Shown: one piece after another, positions 33,857 through 47,046 of the stretch
Layout: each line of letters starts with the position of its first letter
Position numbering within the stretch: the stretch's first letter is position 1
Assembly (NCBI GenBank): GCA_021234155.1
Contig: JAJEKV010000036.1
Location: 9,623,426 to 9,687,425 of the forward strand
Direction: 5' to 3'
DNA from: Isoetes taiwanensis
Lineage: Eukaryota > Streptophyta > Lycopodiopsida > Isoetales > Isoetaceae
Length of the DNA: 64,000 bases
The notes under the pieces: generated by a model
Databases searched by the model: none
What the model saw: only the letters and a program-made list of their open reading frames with translations
Told to the model about the DNA's origin: nothing
Translations under genes and position numbers: made by a program

Positions 33857-36800
33857 GCAGTTGAGTGTTCTTAATTGTGTAATTTTAAAAATGTGAGTTC
33901 ATTTAACAGTGTATTATTTACAGTTCCTAGCTATGTCTAGCAACGCTGGGCTCCATTTCTAGTACATATAAAAGGCTGTTTGATTTTTTGTTTGAGAAAA
34001 TATGTTTCTAATATTTCTGTCGCTGTGAAGGGCTCTCGGGTCGACACGTTAGTTTTTGTGCTACTTTTGTATTTTTTTTTTTCTATTTCCTTTTCTTACA
34101 CGTGTTTGCAGCCACAAGCTTCTGGCGAATTCTAAACTATTCCTTCCTTCCAGAAGGAGATGCCACATACATGGCAGGCTTAAGACAAACTTATGGAACA
34201 AGAGCCTCGGAAATCAATAGATTTATTCTGGACAGGGTAGGGAATCAGGGCCCAAACTGCCTGCTTTGATAGAAAAAAAGGAATTATTTATGGTCAAGAA
34301 GGGCAACAACCGCATTTTCTTCCCCTCCGTGTGAATTCTGAGGTGCCAGTAACTTGCTTTCCCATACAATCCGGCTAGGAGAAATCCTGTTGGGGCCAAA
34401 TCGGCCCTATTGGATTCAGTTCCAGCTCCATGGTTAAGCCTCTAAAGAAGTGGCGACTATTCCTTGATTGCAAGCATATCAGCCCTGCAAAGTCCTGGCC
34501 GAACCAATCTGGTCTGTTATTTTTCGGAAAATGCTCACAAAGCTGGATTTTTACTTAGACACAAGGTAAATAAACTCATTTTCTACTCTTCAAAAAAGGT
34601 TTAAACTGCTCTCAATCTGCATTATGCCACATTTGAACCATCACCTTGACTTCTCTTTTTTTTCTATCTGAGCAGCTTGCTATTGGATACCTTCAAGAAG
34701 CCCATCACAAAGCAGAAGGTTCTATTCTTATTCCTTAAGTTTGAATAATTTGGCAAGGAATGATTGTTAGATCTCCAACAAGGTATTAACATCTCTGTTA
34801 TTTTGCATTCCTTCACAAAGCACATATTTTTATATCTGTGTCCAAGAAAGCACCAGACTTTGCAAGTTTAAACCGGTTCATGTCCACATTGTGCATCAGA
34901 TTATGAACCCACATTTGCGTCAAATAACTAGAAATGATGGTTTCAGAGTAAATGCAATAGTTTTTATCTCTTCGCAATGTCTGCTATATGTTAAGCTTTA
35001 TTATCATGACAGCTGACACTGGTGGTGATATTTGGAGCTCTTATTGGTGTAAACACGCGGGGCAGATGGGTAGGACTAATGTACACTTCCAAGCATAGTA
35101 TATAAAACAGCAAGAACAGACAGATGCAGCATATACAACATTCTGCCAGCATAAATCTGATGCCATAATTTTCGTTTACTATGAGTAGAAGTGATTGGCT
35201 CCTCTGCGTAAAAAATATCGAACCTAGATAAACAGGGAAAAATTATCGAACCTTAGATAAACAGGGATCTATCGCATGCTTCCAAAAAACTTTTTTTTTA
35301 AGCAATGCTGAAGTTCCTTTCTCTGATTGCTTAAATCTTCGTTGCTTTTCTCAGGAGTGCCATAATATATTGTATTAGTGCATGGATTCGTGATCATGAT
35401 GAAATTTGTTGGATCTCAGGTTTAGGTTCCATTGTGTAATAAACAGGTTTGTTCTTACATATTATTGGTTCCAACAGACATTGCAAAGTTCGTGCACTTG
35501 GTATTCACAGCCCTTCTATACAGGCCTAATGCAATTTGACTTGGAGAACAAACTAGCTGGCTATATGAAGCACCATAGTAAGCTTCAAAATGTTGTTAAT
35601 GCTCTTATGGCTGTTAGTGTTAATTTGAGATGTTAAAGGTTACTGCACAGACATAGTTGAGATGATAAAGGTTACTGGCCAGACATAGTTCAAAATGATC
35701 CTTGACGCCAAGTGGTCTTCATGTATTTACCTTGAGTGCATATGGCTTGGGTCCACAGCATATAACTGCCTCTAAAGTTATGCAGATCTTATATCAGAAA
35801 TACACATTCCAAAACCAAGCTAGGATGTTTACAAAAAGGAAGGTTAAGAAGTGAAAGGTTAAGATGGGCAGTACATTGGTTTACATCCATACAAAAACTT
35901 TGAAGCTGAGATCCTGACTATGAAGTGGTGCTTTACTCCCATGACTTTGACTGAAAGTTATTCCAGCTAACCTGGTTTCAGCTTGGTGCAAAATATTATT
36001 TTCTTGCAATGGGAGCAAATATGTATTCCAGGACCAGACTACTTGTGAGCTGCAGCACATGCCAATAATAACATCAAATGCATTTTGAGTGGTGAAAGCT
36101 GCCCACATGGAGACTTTATATAGTGTAAATGGAACATATTATTTTATAGGAACAATATACTTTGAGATCTATTTATACGCTCGCGGTTCATAGCATGGTT
36201 CACTTTTAAAAAGAGATTTTTTGAAGCTCCAGCAGGAAGAAAGAGGACATCCTTCCTTTGCTTCTAATCTGGCACTCCATAATCGAATCTATCTGATCTG
36301 CTGCTATCCAGGGATTACATTCTTGGATATGAAATTTGTACAAAGACTATTGATTTCTTGTTTCTTAGTCTGCTTCAAGAGGCGGACTCGTTGGTCCTCA
36401 CACCACCAACGTAATATTCAGTTCTAATGCTTCAGGTAAGCATTAGGATCTTCTATAAGAATAGTGGAGATTAACAAGGAAGGCTCTTACGGTGCTTTAC
36501 CAAAAAGGAAAAAAAAAAAAAAAAAAAAAAACACAATCATTTGCCATTTTACATTACTATAAGCCATTTTCATTTTCATTCCTAAGAATATTCTTAGGAC
36601 CTTGACTAAATAATCACTTTTTGTAATTCCTCTCATCAATAACATTTTTTACAAGCCACTTTGGCACCTATTTGACCTCTAAACAGCTCATTAGAAGAAC
36701 CACTCAATATCAAAATTTTAATATTTCCAAAAATTACTCATGACATGCATTTTTGCTTTCCAACATTTAAATACCCAACACTTCTTTCCATTGCCAAATG

Positions 36801-39800
36801 CCATCTTGCACTTTGAAATCTAGATATTTAGTATGACTAGTAATGGGTGCCCGGTGTTGCTGGGCATAAATACGGTTTCATTGTAGGAATTGGACTTACT
36901 TCATTGCATTTGTAAATGGTGTTGCCTCTGGTTGCATTTGAATGATTAGTTGATTTTTGTTGTAGGTGTCATATGGGTTCAATTTTGATATTGTCCAATT
37001 TTATAAATGAGGTAGGTAGATAGAACTTTCTATGTTATACCACATGGCAGGATCCCATAGGGATATATGACGGTCTCTTAGATTTCCCAAGAGAAACTTG
37101 AGAAGAGGTGCATTAACTTTGGGGTATTGAAGGCCTTGACAAATCATTAAATTTGAATGCTCATGTCTTGTTACATGTACATGCACCATCATGGTTGTCT
37201 CATGTCTTAGTGCAATGTATATGTACCATGATGGTTGTGCCTACCTTTATAAGGTTTGCAAATTATCTGTGGAGTATGAATGGTTGCCCGACAAATGGGG
37301 GTTAGGGTTTTGAAAAAAATTGTTCAGGCTTTATTCTCTTCCATGGTCCTCTGCTGGGAAGTCGTGGCGTGCACTGTCCGAGCATGTTGGGCGACTGATC
37401 GGCCCTCCTACAGGCGATGCAGATGAGGCTGGGAGATGTGCCAGATGAGGCGATGTAGGCGCAGGGTAACAAATATGAGGCCGTTGTAGCAGATCTGCTT
37501 GGAGATGCTTGGAGATGCTTGGAGATGCTTGGTGATGCTTGGAGATCTGCTTGGTGATGCTTGGGCGACGTAAAATAGCAGGCAGAGATAGGCTCTGGAA
37601 TTGTGGCTACTCAGTTGCTAGCTATGGCTACTTCAGCTATGGCTACTCGGTTTCTGGCTATGGCTACTGCAGCTATGGCTACTCGGTTTCCAGCTGGCTG
37701 TGGTTTCCAGGGATTGTTGCTGGCGATGGGGCTCAGGATAGACATGACTCTACAAGATAAGCCAGGACCTCAAACAAGATTAGTATATAGGATCTTGTTT
37801 GGGTGGAGATAAGCTAAGACTGCCTCCTGTGTTGCAGTTGTTCTTTCACCAAATTTGGGAGCCTAGTTTGCTGAGTTTCATTGTTCAAGCATGTACTTTC
37901 TGCTGAAATTGCAGTCCTCTTTGTGGTCAAATTGCTAAAATTGCAGTACTCTTAAGTTCTTCTTATCGGTTCTTCAGTCTCCTTTGTTCTTATCTCTCTT
38001 TTGTGAATGCAATGGTGTTCGTGCATTTTTTACGTGTATAAATTGAAGTATACCATGTATGTATGTATGTATAATAGCCGTATGGGGTGCACAAACTTAT
38101 ACGTGGGTCTGTTGTGGAAATTCCACAGCCCTTCATTTGGCATATTCATAGAATTTAAGAATTATGCTTGGTTCCAATGATCCAAGAAAAACAATAATTG
38201 ATAGTGCAATTATCAATTGTGTCTACCTTTATATTCAATGTGGTTGTTCATTTCAAGTCCACGCATGGAAGTTGCACACCAATGTATTGGGATCAGGAGT
38301 ATGGCTTTTATGCCATGGAATGATTAGATGCATACACGGGCCTTGTAATGTGTATGCACCAAGGTTCTTGAGCCAATTTTATTTTATTGTTACTTTTTTG
38401 TGGCACTTGTAAAAGGAAATGCACTAAAACTAAAGTTGCATTGAAGGGAAAGTATTCCTCGTCCTCCATAGATTTTAGAATAACAATCGTTAAGGTTGTT
38501 GCATCACGTGCAAAGTTACATGAAATATGATACCTAAAAACACATCATCCAAGAGCACATGCTAACTTATAATAGTTTGAAAGTGTTATTTTAACAATAG
38601 ATTTCAGATATGGTGTGGCTTTTGTTGCCATATAAAGTGGATAACGTTTAGTTATAGATATTGTCGGAATATGCATCCAAAAGAAGTCCTAAAGGTTTTA
38701 TCATTTCTCGACAGAAGATATGGTTGTTGCACTACAAATATACGACATGAGTTTGATATGTTATGAATTCAAAACCTAAACACTCATGGGCATCTGACTG
38801 CTCCAATGTCATTATTCTCTTTTCTAGTGCTAGCCACATGTGGACAGTGTTTGAAAAATCTAGGTTTCATTTTTTTTTGCAAAAAGTCAACTTGATACCT
38901 CTGTTTAAGTGCAGCAAGACAAAGAAGTCGTGTGCATTCGTCTTTTCTTCAGTTTGTTTGCCAGAACAAAGGAGCATGCAGATAGGCATACCCAAAGTAT
39001 GGGCAGAAACTAATAGGCAGAAACTAATAAAGTTAGAAACATGGACCTATTACATCCAAGAACGGCCCACCTCCCATTAAACTGCAATAGAAGATTCAGA
39101 CAGGAGAAGCAAATGTGAAATGCTTTTCAAAAATAGTAACTTATACGTGCATTATAGTCTGCAGAAAGATGCCACGAAAGCCCAATGGGCATATGAAGAG
39201 TATGAAATTATAAGCTCAAGTATGCTATAAATGTAATGCATGGAAGACCTAACCTGCCTCGCTTATGGATTGATCCATGAGTGGTCTCCAACATCCTCTT
39301 AGTACATCCTAAGTACATGTACAACAGTAAAAATTTAGGCTCTCCAGAAGCACCCAAATAATATGAAAAGCATCAAGGATTGTCCACATAATAGCCATGT
39401 AGAGTACAATGGGAAATAACATGCATAATCACGAACAGTTCCTGTGAAATGAAATTATTATTCAGTATACATGTAAAGAATATGCACAATAAAAGAAACT
39501 GCACTTTTACATGCAACTATCTATGTACAACACTTTTAACCAGAGCATCCTAATTTCTAATCACATTTTCGACAGTTAGATTTTATGTAAGCTAACGAAA
39601 TTCGAACCATCACTTTCACACACATGGCATTTAGACCTGTAACATACCATTTATTAGCTAAGGCTTTGGAGTCAAGCAACGATATCTTTATACAACAAAT
39701 AGTTTTAGTACCTGTTAGTAAACTCTTGCTTAAGATCTCTAATTTGAACTGCTCCCCTCAAAACCAATGTATTTATAGAAGTAATGGGAATCCCAAACTG

Positions 39801-42060
39801 TATCCATATAATTTGGTGTAGCAGACTGTCTATAGCAATACATCTGGGTAAATCTACATCATAGTAGAAGTTGATTGCACATCACACTGATACAATATAC
39901 TGGCATCAAGGGAATCATAGCTCTGCATAAAGTTGCGACAGAAAGGAGGCTGTGCAGTAATATATTCTAAGCAATAATGGGATAATAACAAATAATATAA
40001 AGCTTTTGAAATATTTTTGTGATCAAGCATTCAAATGGATATAATGGGATTGAAAGATACAAATAAGGAACTGTGCCTTAGTCCTTGTAAAAACACCAAA
40101 CAAAAAATTGCCAAACAGAAGCATCGTAAAATACTAACAGCCAAGGACAAATTGTTTCTTGGGAAAATGCTTTACCACACCCTAACACTATAGGAACAAC
40201 AAATATGGAAATATAATCTTACCTGGAAAGGAAAGGATTGAAATATCATTTTGTTCCTTCATGAAACGGAGTAGGCATAGCCTTCATAGGGCAGTGGCCT
40301 TTAGTGCACGCCAAGTTCATATCAGATGAAATAATGTTTCAATTACAGGCTCCTGTTTCATATGTAAAACACTCCAAATCTGTTGCATAGTGGAAAGAAA
40401 AGTCTATGTTTTTGCTGATCCAATGGCCAAAGGGAATTTACACTTTACCTTGAACAACAGCTTGGATTGTTTGAGAATGCATTATAGTTTGCTATTGATC
40501 CAGCAAACCATAAATCTGGCACGGCCATCTGCGAATAAATAAAAAATGGAAAGGAATCAAGCCTAAAAAGCCAGAAGGTGCCACGACCTGTTATAACCTA
40601 AGACGATTATCAATAAACCAAACTTGGACGTATGCTTCCAGAACAGAAGGATCCGATGCCAGAACCAAGCTTTACCGTGAAATGCATCCACTTGCACAAT
40701 AGAAGATAAAAAAACTTAATCAGCCAGCTGAAGAAGAATCTGAATTAACCTCATCAAGGAGCAACACCATTTACACCGATGCGATAAGAAATCACAATAT
40801 ATCTTTGCTCCACCGTGAAGCCCTAAACTCGACATCTTCATGCCCTTTATCAAATTGTAGCTGTAAATCATCCATGAGCCGGGTTACACACCAAGATCGC
40901 CACCTGTAACCATGCACCATAATCTAATCTAGGATCCAATCTGAAATCATAGGAAAAATGAAAGGGGGCAAATCAATTTGCCCGAGATTCGAAAGGGAAA
41001 AATGGAACCTAAATCATACCTAAATAACATTTCCTGATTTTTGGAACACCGGATTCTTTTCCGGCATACAGAAACCCCAAAACCTTAGGAAAAGCACTTA
41101 GAAAAAAATTCCAAATTTTTTTCCTCCAGATCGGAAAATCCCAAATTAAAAGGGTTGATATCATGTTAGGAGGACATGCTAACATCCTGAACTTTGGAAT
41201 CTAGATATTAGTATGATATCATGTTAGAGAAATGGATTAAAGAATAGAGAAATAGATATTAGTAATGTTGAATCTTGAAAAACCATGGGTTCCCAATTTC
41301 GAAGGAATTCCTGCCGAGATTACGAATCCAGCCGTAGCTCTCCGGAGTGCAGCAAAGGCACGATCCACCTTCCGCTGAATGCTATGTTGAAAGGATTTTA
41401 AGTCCTTTGGAAGGTCAGGTCCCACGCACTCATGTTAGAGAAATGGATTAATATGTATTGTAACGGAGTTTGTGACTAAAGAAAGCTCTCAATGAGAACT
41501 CTACCATTGAAATGACAATTTTTTCTAGATTTGTTTGAATGTCAATTATTATGCAACCATGCCCTTTTACGGTCTTCTAAAGTACATAAGAAACTTCCAA
41601 GGCGAATTCCACATACAGATTCTCTCGCAGTGCATTTAGAAAAGAGAAATGTTCGCGCAATGCATTTAGAAAAGAGAAATGTTCACGGCAGCCTTGGCCA
41701 CCGCGATAAATTTGTTGTGTATATATCACATAGACAAATTAAAATATTGTCTATGTTCCAAGCACTCAAAGCCATATGATAAGACTTAAAAATTTCGCCA
41801 AATCATGCAATGAGATCTATAAGATGCATGCTAGAGGCCTATACACATCACATGAACAAATATAACACATTGCCTATGTTCCTGGAACTCAACGATCAAC
41901 AACTCGGTAAGCCATATGATAAGACATCAAAATGCATTTTCTGTTTCAAGGATTGTATATGGAAGGCTTTTGTTCTTTTCAACGTCACACGCTTTTATAT
42001 AATTCATATGTGACCAATTGTATAGCTCATATATAGAGAAAAATTGTTAAACAATACAAT
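33857..42060. other. Long non-coding stretch with simple repeats
   Basis: No recognisable protein. Visible items are poly(A) at about 36509-36531, (GGAGATGCTT)n at 37501-37566, a 'GGCTATGGCTACT' tandem at 37603-37700 and (TGTA)n at about 38056. 'TCTAGATATTTAGTATGA' near 36821 is echoed near 41200. Between 41636 and 41690 a 29-bp unit ('AAAAGAGAAATGTTC') is duplicated. Confidence 0.5.
37501..37700. repeat. Two adjacent tandem repeats
   Basis: The 10-bp unit 'GGAGATGCTT' is repeated about six times. It is followed by a roughly 36-bp unit built on 'GCTATGGCTACT', which translates on the plus strand to a Tyr/Gly repeat ('YGYSVSGYGY'). No evidence says it is translated. Confidence 0.85.
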
Positions 42061-42109
42061 AGACGTTTTAGTACTCTAACCTACCAAAAGGCGATAATAG
42101 AAAGTTTGT

Positions 42110-43327
42110 CTAGATGGGGCCACTTCCAAAGTGGACGTTATAGCGTTCAAGCTCACCAATTCGTACAACATTATGAAATGGATCCTGAGTATTATCTGGC
42201 ATGGTGTCGCTGTATAGACACCACAAGCAACCTCCAGTAGCTCGACCACCATCACGAGAGAATACATCTACAAATACTTCACGGAACAATTCAAGCTTTT
42301 CTTCAAGAGTAGAATAGTCCTCCCCAAACTCCCCAAGAAAAAGTGGTTTTCTTAATATGACATGGGCATCATATTTGTGTTCTCTGATCCAACGTCGTGC
42401 ATACAAGAGTCGGCCTTGAGTCGTACGTATCCAAGGGAGCCATTTAGGATAGAAGTGAGCCGAAGCATAGTCAATGTTTGGGTTCCTATTGTGCCTAACA
42501 AAATCCGTTCCACTATATGCATCTTCCCCATTTGCTCGGTCCGGACGACGCGAGTAAAACCCCTCAGCCCCATTGGAAAGCAAATGCCTTCTATCTACAG
42601 ATTTTACAAAGGCGGATATATCATTAATCCATTCCTCTAGGGCATTGCCAGAAGGATCACTGTCGCACCGTGGCTCATTCAGAAGTTCCCAAGAGAAGAT
42701 AGTTGGCTCATCTTTATACTTGACTCCTGTGAATTGATTAACTCTATTCAAAAGTGTATTAATGTAGTCTTTAAAATATCTTTTGGCCCTCTCATTTCTA
42801 AAGAATAGTATGTCATTAAGAAAGGGTGAAGTTTGACGTCCCCATACCCATTGGGCATAGGTCTCTTTGCCACCATAAGCTGGCCAATTGTTGCCAAAAG
42901 GAATGACCACTTTCAAGCCAAGCCTTTTTGCTTCAGAAACCACAAAATCCAAGCCCTCCATTGCAGAAGAGTTGTAATGCCCAGGAGTTGGTACCCATGA
43001 GTCTGGTGTAGAGTGCCATGCAGTCTCATTGACTCCATTTCTCCAACCCCAAGTCCGAAATGCATTAAACCCCAAGGCCGCCGCCCGTTCCAATAAGGAG
43101 CTCACCTCAGCTCGATTGTTTGGATCTTGGGCCGCGTAAGGTAGCCAAAATCCATTAAACCCACGAACGTAGAAAGGTTTATTATGGAGAGAGAACTGAA
43201 TGCCTTTGACATGGACCCAATCATCATCATCATTAGAATTAGGACGTGCAATTGCACCTTGAGACAAAGTGGCAACAATTGCGCTTGCAAAAACTAAGAG
43301 CCCAAGCATGTTCATATTCATATTCAT
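42110..43327 (-). CDS. Mannan endo-1,4-beta-mannosidase (GH5), secreted
   Basis: The protein is 405 residues. It cuts internal beta-1,4 bonds of mannans in cell walls or seed reserves. Residues 8-27 form a hydrophobic signal peptide ('LGLLVFASAIVATLSQGAIA'). The GH5 barrel follows, with 'RGFNGFWL' (55-62), 'FRTWGW' (90-95), the acid/base glutamate E218 in 'WELLNEPRC', 'HFYPKWLPW' (291-299) and the nucleophile E333 in 'FLGEFGE'. The length is normal for plant family members and every catalytic motif is present. The gene is one uninterrupted exon; most plant mannanase genes I know have several introns, so an intronless paralogue or retrocopy is possible. A TATA box lies 56 bp upstream of the ATG. 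The N-terminus starts with a repeated Met-Asn run, so any of the first Met codons could be the true start. Confidence 0.96.
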   Translation of the reverse strand: MNMNMNMLGLLVFASAIVATLSQGAIARPNSNDDDDWVHVKGIQFSLHNKPFYVRGFNGFWLPYAAQDPNNRAEVSSLLERAAALGFNAFRTWGWRNGVNETAWHSTPDSWVPTPGHYNSSAMEGLDFVVSEAKRLGLKVVIPFGNNWPAYGGKETYAQWVWGRQTSPFLNDILFFRNERAKRYFKDYINTLLNRVNQFTGVKYKDEPTIFSWELLNEPRCDSDPSGNALEEWINDISAFVKSVDRRHLLSNGAEGFYSRRPDRANGEDAYSGTDFVRHNRNPNIDYASAHFYPKWLPWIRTTQGRLLYARRWIREHKYDAHVILRKPLFLGEFGEDYSTLEEKLELFREVFVDVFSRDGGRATGGCLWCLYSDTMPDNTQDPFHNVVRIGELERYNVHFGSGPI

Positions 43328-43382
43328 ATTGCGTGTGAACTATGAATGGATGCTATCGTTAAGTGCAGACTTGAGTTTTTCT

Positions 43383-43390
43383 ATTATATA
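43383..43390 (-). promoter_or_regulatory. TATA box of the mannanase gene
   Basis: TATATAAT on the minus strand, 56 bp before the ATG at 43327, leaves room for a short 5' leader. Confidence 0.6.
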
Positions 43391-44070
43391 GAGAAATGTC
43401 CTTTTTTTAACCTTTTGCCCTTTGGTCGCGAGTCCTTTGTTTCTGCACAAAGGTTTCATCTTTTCCTGGTTTCATCTTTTCCTTTTGGTCGATGGAGGGA
43501 GAAGAAAGGCGTATCTATCCTTACGCTACGGTTTGGTTCTGATGATTCCAAGATTGATTAGAATGCCTTCCTTGTTCATGAAATTGTGTGCTTTTAAGTT
43601 GCTGTTTGCAAATATACAAAGCAGCTCTGATGCCGATAGTCCAAGTTTACTCCTTGAATTATAAACCAAAACTCTAGTTATTGGATGTAAGTACGGGAAT
43701 AATTGCATAGCATAAACCTTTGAGCTTATGAAATCAGAATTGCAGTAAGTTTCGGGCTACTTTGACGCACATACGTTTCATTTTGAGGAAGACCTTGCAT
43801 TGGCATGGTTTTGATTTGCTCAATTTCCTTAGTCTAGTTTTACTTTCCTGCCCCTAGTAACTATTATTTGCTTCTGCGGCAATTTATAAACCCTGAAATC
43901 AACAAAAGTGTATCATGTTTGTGTTCCAGTGTGCTTGTTTCTTTGGGTTGACGTGTGGCAAGCCATGGTCTAACTATTGAAAAAGTATGAAATGGCCACC
44001 ATATATGAGTTTGATATATCATTATGATTACAGGGGCGAGTATGGATGACTGCACATGCGGCAAGATATT
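43391..44070. other. No gene seen
   Basis: Upstream of the mannanase. Short frames only. The first part may carry its promoter elements. Confidence 0.4.
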
Positions 44071-44910
44071 GTACTTTAAGAGTCAAAATATGCCGCTAAG
44101 AAAAGCAGCAGATTCGAGGCCTTTGGAGATGATGATTGCTCTGCTTGCGAAAAAGATGATACCACTGATGATGCATCATGTGGCAGTGGCAGCGATGGCA
44201 ATGTAATAAGTGAGCATTGGACATTTCATCATTTGTTAGAATATATGCATTTGTTTTAACTGGCACAGCAAGCCACATTTTAACTAAAACATCTGTTTGT
44301 AGCTATACATGTGTGATGCAGGCGAGGAGCAGAAGAGTGATGAGATGCAAGTGTGAATTACGCAAGCAAGAAGAATAAGTACTAGCCAATGCATTATCTT
44401 TATCATAACTCTTACCATGCATGACCAATACCTGCCAGAGAAAATCTGTAGAAATGTATGTCTCAACCAAAAACTTTTACAGAAACTAGAACTATTTTGT
44501 GGTGGAATTGCTGAGTTTAATAATGGTCACACATCAATGCCATTTAGAAATTGCAGTAGAGGTTATAATACTCTAATTATAAGGCTAGCATTACAGATAG
44601 ACGAGTACCGACTTTGAAGTCTTGTCAGTCGTAAATATTTCATAATCATTTGGTTTTATGAGCGTACTCTAGCACTAGGTCATATAGGTGGCCCATGATA
44701 CGTGATTTCTTTGCTGTAATGGCAAAGGATGCACTTTATTCCAATTGATGCTCAATATAAGTGCAGTTATTGACATTTCTAATTGCATTAGTACATGTAT
44801 ACAACATGAACTTGGGTTCGAATTGACTTGCAGGCATTATGGGATAGGGGCTTGGAAATGCGTATTTCACTGCAGAAACTGCTTCCACATGCGAACCACC
44901 CGCACTGGTA
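44071..44910 (+). pseudogene. AATF/BFR2-like gene fragments
   Basis: Three exon-like pieces with correct splice edges lie on the plus strand. Piece 1 (ending at 44202 before 'gtaata') is acidic: 'SSRFEAFGDDD', 'CEKDDTTDDAS'. Piece 2 (from 44322 after 'cag') reads 'EEQKSDEMQV', then, after a stop or frameshift, 'LRKQE'. Piece 3 (from 44834 after 'cag') reads 'ALWDRGLEMRISLQKLLPHA'. AATF/BFR2, a nucleolar ribosome-biogenesis protein, has an acidic N-terminal region, a Gln/Arg/Lys-rich stretch, and then a conserved 'ALWD..LE.R..LQK'. The order fits. The rest of AATF is missing; at about 44.91-44.94 kb the sequence passes into an ABHD11-like gene. The call depends mainly on piece 3. Confidence 0.5.
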
Positions 44911-44939
44911 TAAGTTGGTCTTCTTCTTGTGTTTTTGGG

Positions 44940-47046
44940 TTGCCCGAAGGGACGCATGGTGGATGAATTCCCTTCATGGCAGGTATGTGCACATTAAATT
45001 CAACTTAGGGTTTTGAGGCACGAGCATCGTGAAGATGATGCTACAGTTGTGTTTCTCTAGTTTCACGTGAAGTGTTGATTTTGGCATCTTATAAGCTTTC
45101 CCATTTTTTCCTAGTTCCTTCTGGTAGATCTTCATTGCCATGGTGACTCTACGTCCATGACCGGTCCTCACACTGTTCAATCTGCAGCTAAAGATGTACT
45201 ACAATTAGTAGGTTCATCTTCTGATCCTTATTTTACCTTCTAATAGAAATCATTCAAAAAGTGTATTGAAAAGATTGTAAGGCTTTGATGATGTGTGCAC
45301 GCCACCTAGTACCTCTGTGTTATCTCACTTCTCATATATGTCCAATATCTACAAACACATTAAGCGAAGTCTTAACATCTGTGCATCATTTTTGTCAGAC
45401 AGAACACCGGCTTAAAATCAAACAGCTGGTTAGAAATATCACAGCACCTGGATTTTATAATATGCTAATGGCAATTTTTAAGCTCGAGTCCTGCATTTTT
45501 CCATCCAATGTATCGAGCAATTGCTGACTTACATTACTAATTTCTGAGGTTACTTCGTTGATTATAGCTTGGAAAGCTTAAGTTAACTCCCGGAATCTTT
45601 GTAGGTCACAGCTTTGGTGGCAAAGCCAAGTGCATTAGTTTTTTCTTTGGCATTCATAGAATGATGTCCTGTTGAATCCAGGTTGGATTTTTTCCTATTA
45701 CAGTTGTGCTTAAGCATGGTTGATCAAGCTCCTAAACCTTTGCCCCGTTCAGTACAAGTAAGATTTACCCATTGGTTTTGTATTTTCTTGGATGGCACTA
45801 AATTAGGGATGTCTTAAGGAGTCAATTACATAACCTATTCTTTGGACACTTTTGACTTACTGTAAACGGATCCGTGTATGCTTGTTGGAACGTTTTCAAT
45901 ATTTGGTGGAAGTCCATTTATAAGTAGAATATTGAAATTCTTGTTTCTCAAGAATGTCCTTACTAGGAGTCATTGATTATGGTTCCTCTGTATATCGCCA
46001 ACATACTTTCTCTGGACTAATTCCGATCAGGAGGAGATGGCAAAGACCATCCTGCGGAACTTATTGCTGCATTGCGAGAAATGCCACATCAGGTACATCT
46101 ACAATTTGCAGAACTCATAGGCAGGTTTTTTAAAATTCTCATTCTTATCCGGCAGATGTACTTCTACCTGAAACATTCATGGTTTTATAGGTTTTGCCTA
46201 TGGATTCATGTCTTCTTCCTTTCTTATCTGCAAGCTATTAAATTTAGTGCATTACTTCAACTCAAATTTCTACTAAAATATTGGTATATGTGTACTTACC
46301 CCTCATCATTACCATGTTTCCTGTCCTATTGTTTAGCTGGCAAGGAAGATGGGTGTCATTTAATTCATTTCACAATAGTCTTTGTGGGGATGCGAAGGTC
46401 ATGGATATACGAAACTAATTGCTGTGAATGGATGCATTTTTTCTACAGGTCCCTTCCAGAAAATATGTAGCAGATGGACTTCTGAGAAAAAAGTTCTCAG
46501 TAAACATAGCACAGGTATTGCAAAAAGATGATGTTTTACTGATGGTAATCTAACTAGCCGTTGTTTGTACATGTTAGTGGATGACAACTAATTTGCCAGC
46601 AAGGAGTCTGATGGTCCTTCATTGATGATATTGCTTCAGTGTACAAGTCTTACGAGGAGACAAACTTATGGTCATTACTAATCCTGCTAATAAAAGACTT
46701 TTTTTTTGTTCTTCCTTCTTGACGTTTTAAATCCAGGTCTCTGGTTGAAAATGTTCCTCAAGGAGTTCATATTAATTTTCTGAGGGCGGAAAGGAGTTTG
46801 CACTGATGGGCGCATGAAGATATTCATAGAATTCATGAGGCAGAACCTGTTGCTTCAGATGGTGGTGCAGGGGTAGAATTGCATGTGTTAGAAGACACAG
46901 GTCATTGGGTAAGTCAACCTTCCCATTGTACAGGCTTTTTGGTGTTTAGGATACTTGATCTTATTTTTATTCTGCAGGTTCATACAGATAACCCTGAATG
47001 TCTTTTTAAAATTTTGTTGCCATTATTCTTGGGGCAATTCAGTTAA
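44940..47046 (+). pseudogene. ABHD11-like alpha/beta-hydrolase, multi-exon pseudogene
   Basis: Nine exon pieces in order keep GT-AG edges: to 44982 ('DEFPSWQ'), 45115-45207 ('FLLVDLHCHGDSTSM'), 45568-45625 ('LTPGIFVGHSFGGK', the nucleophile elbow), 45704-45757, 46031-46092 ('GGDGKDHPAELIAALREM'), 46449-46514 ('VPSRKYVADGLLRKKFSVN'), 46578-46670 ('IASVYKSYEETNLW'), 46737-46908 ('LVENVPQGVHINFLRAE', 'VLEDTGHW') and 46978-47046 ('VHTDNPECLF', stop). Family members are serine hydrolases of plastids or mitochondria. Lesions are a missing start and N-terminal part, a broken donor after 45625, an extra base in the 45704 piece, a frameshift in the 46578 piece, and an in-frame TGA in 46737-46908 where the family usually has Arg-Trp. 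Because introns remain, this is a DNA-level duplicate, not a processed copy. AATAAA overlaps the stop. Confidence 0.85.

Noticed and set aside
41237-41425. Short minus-strand frame 'GPDLPKDLKSFQHSI'
   Set aside because: 62 codons, no recognised family, no splice partners found.
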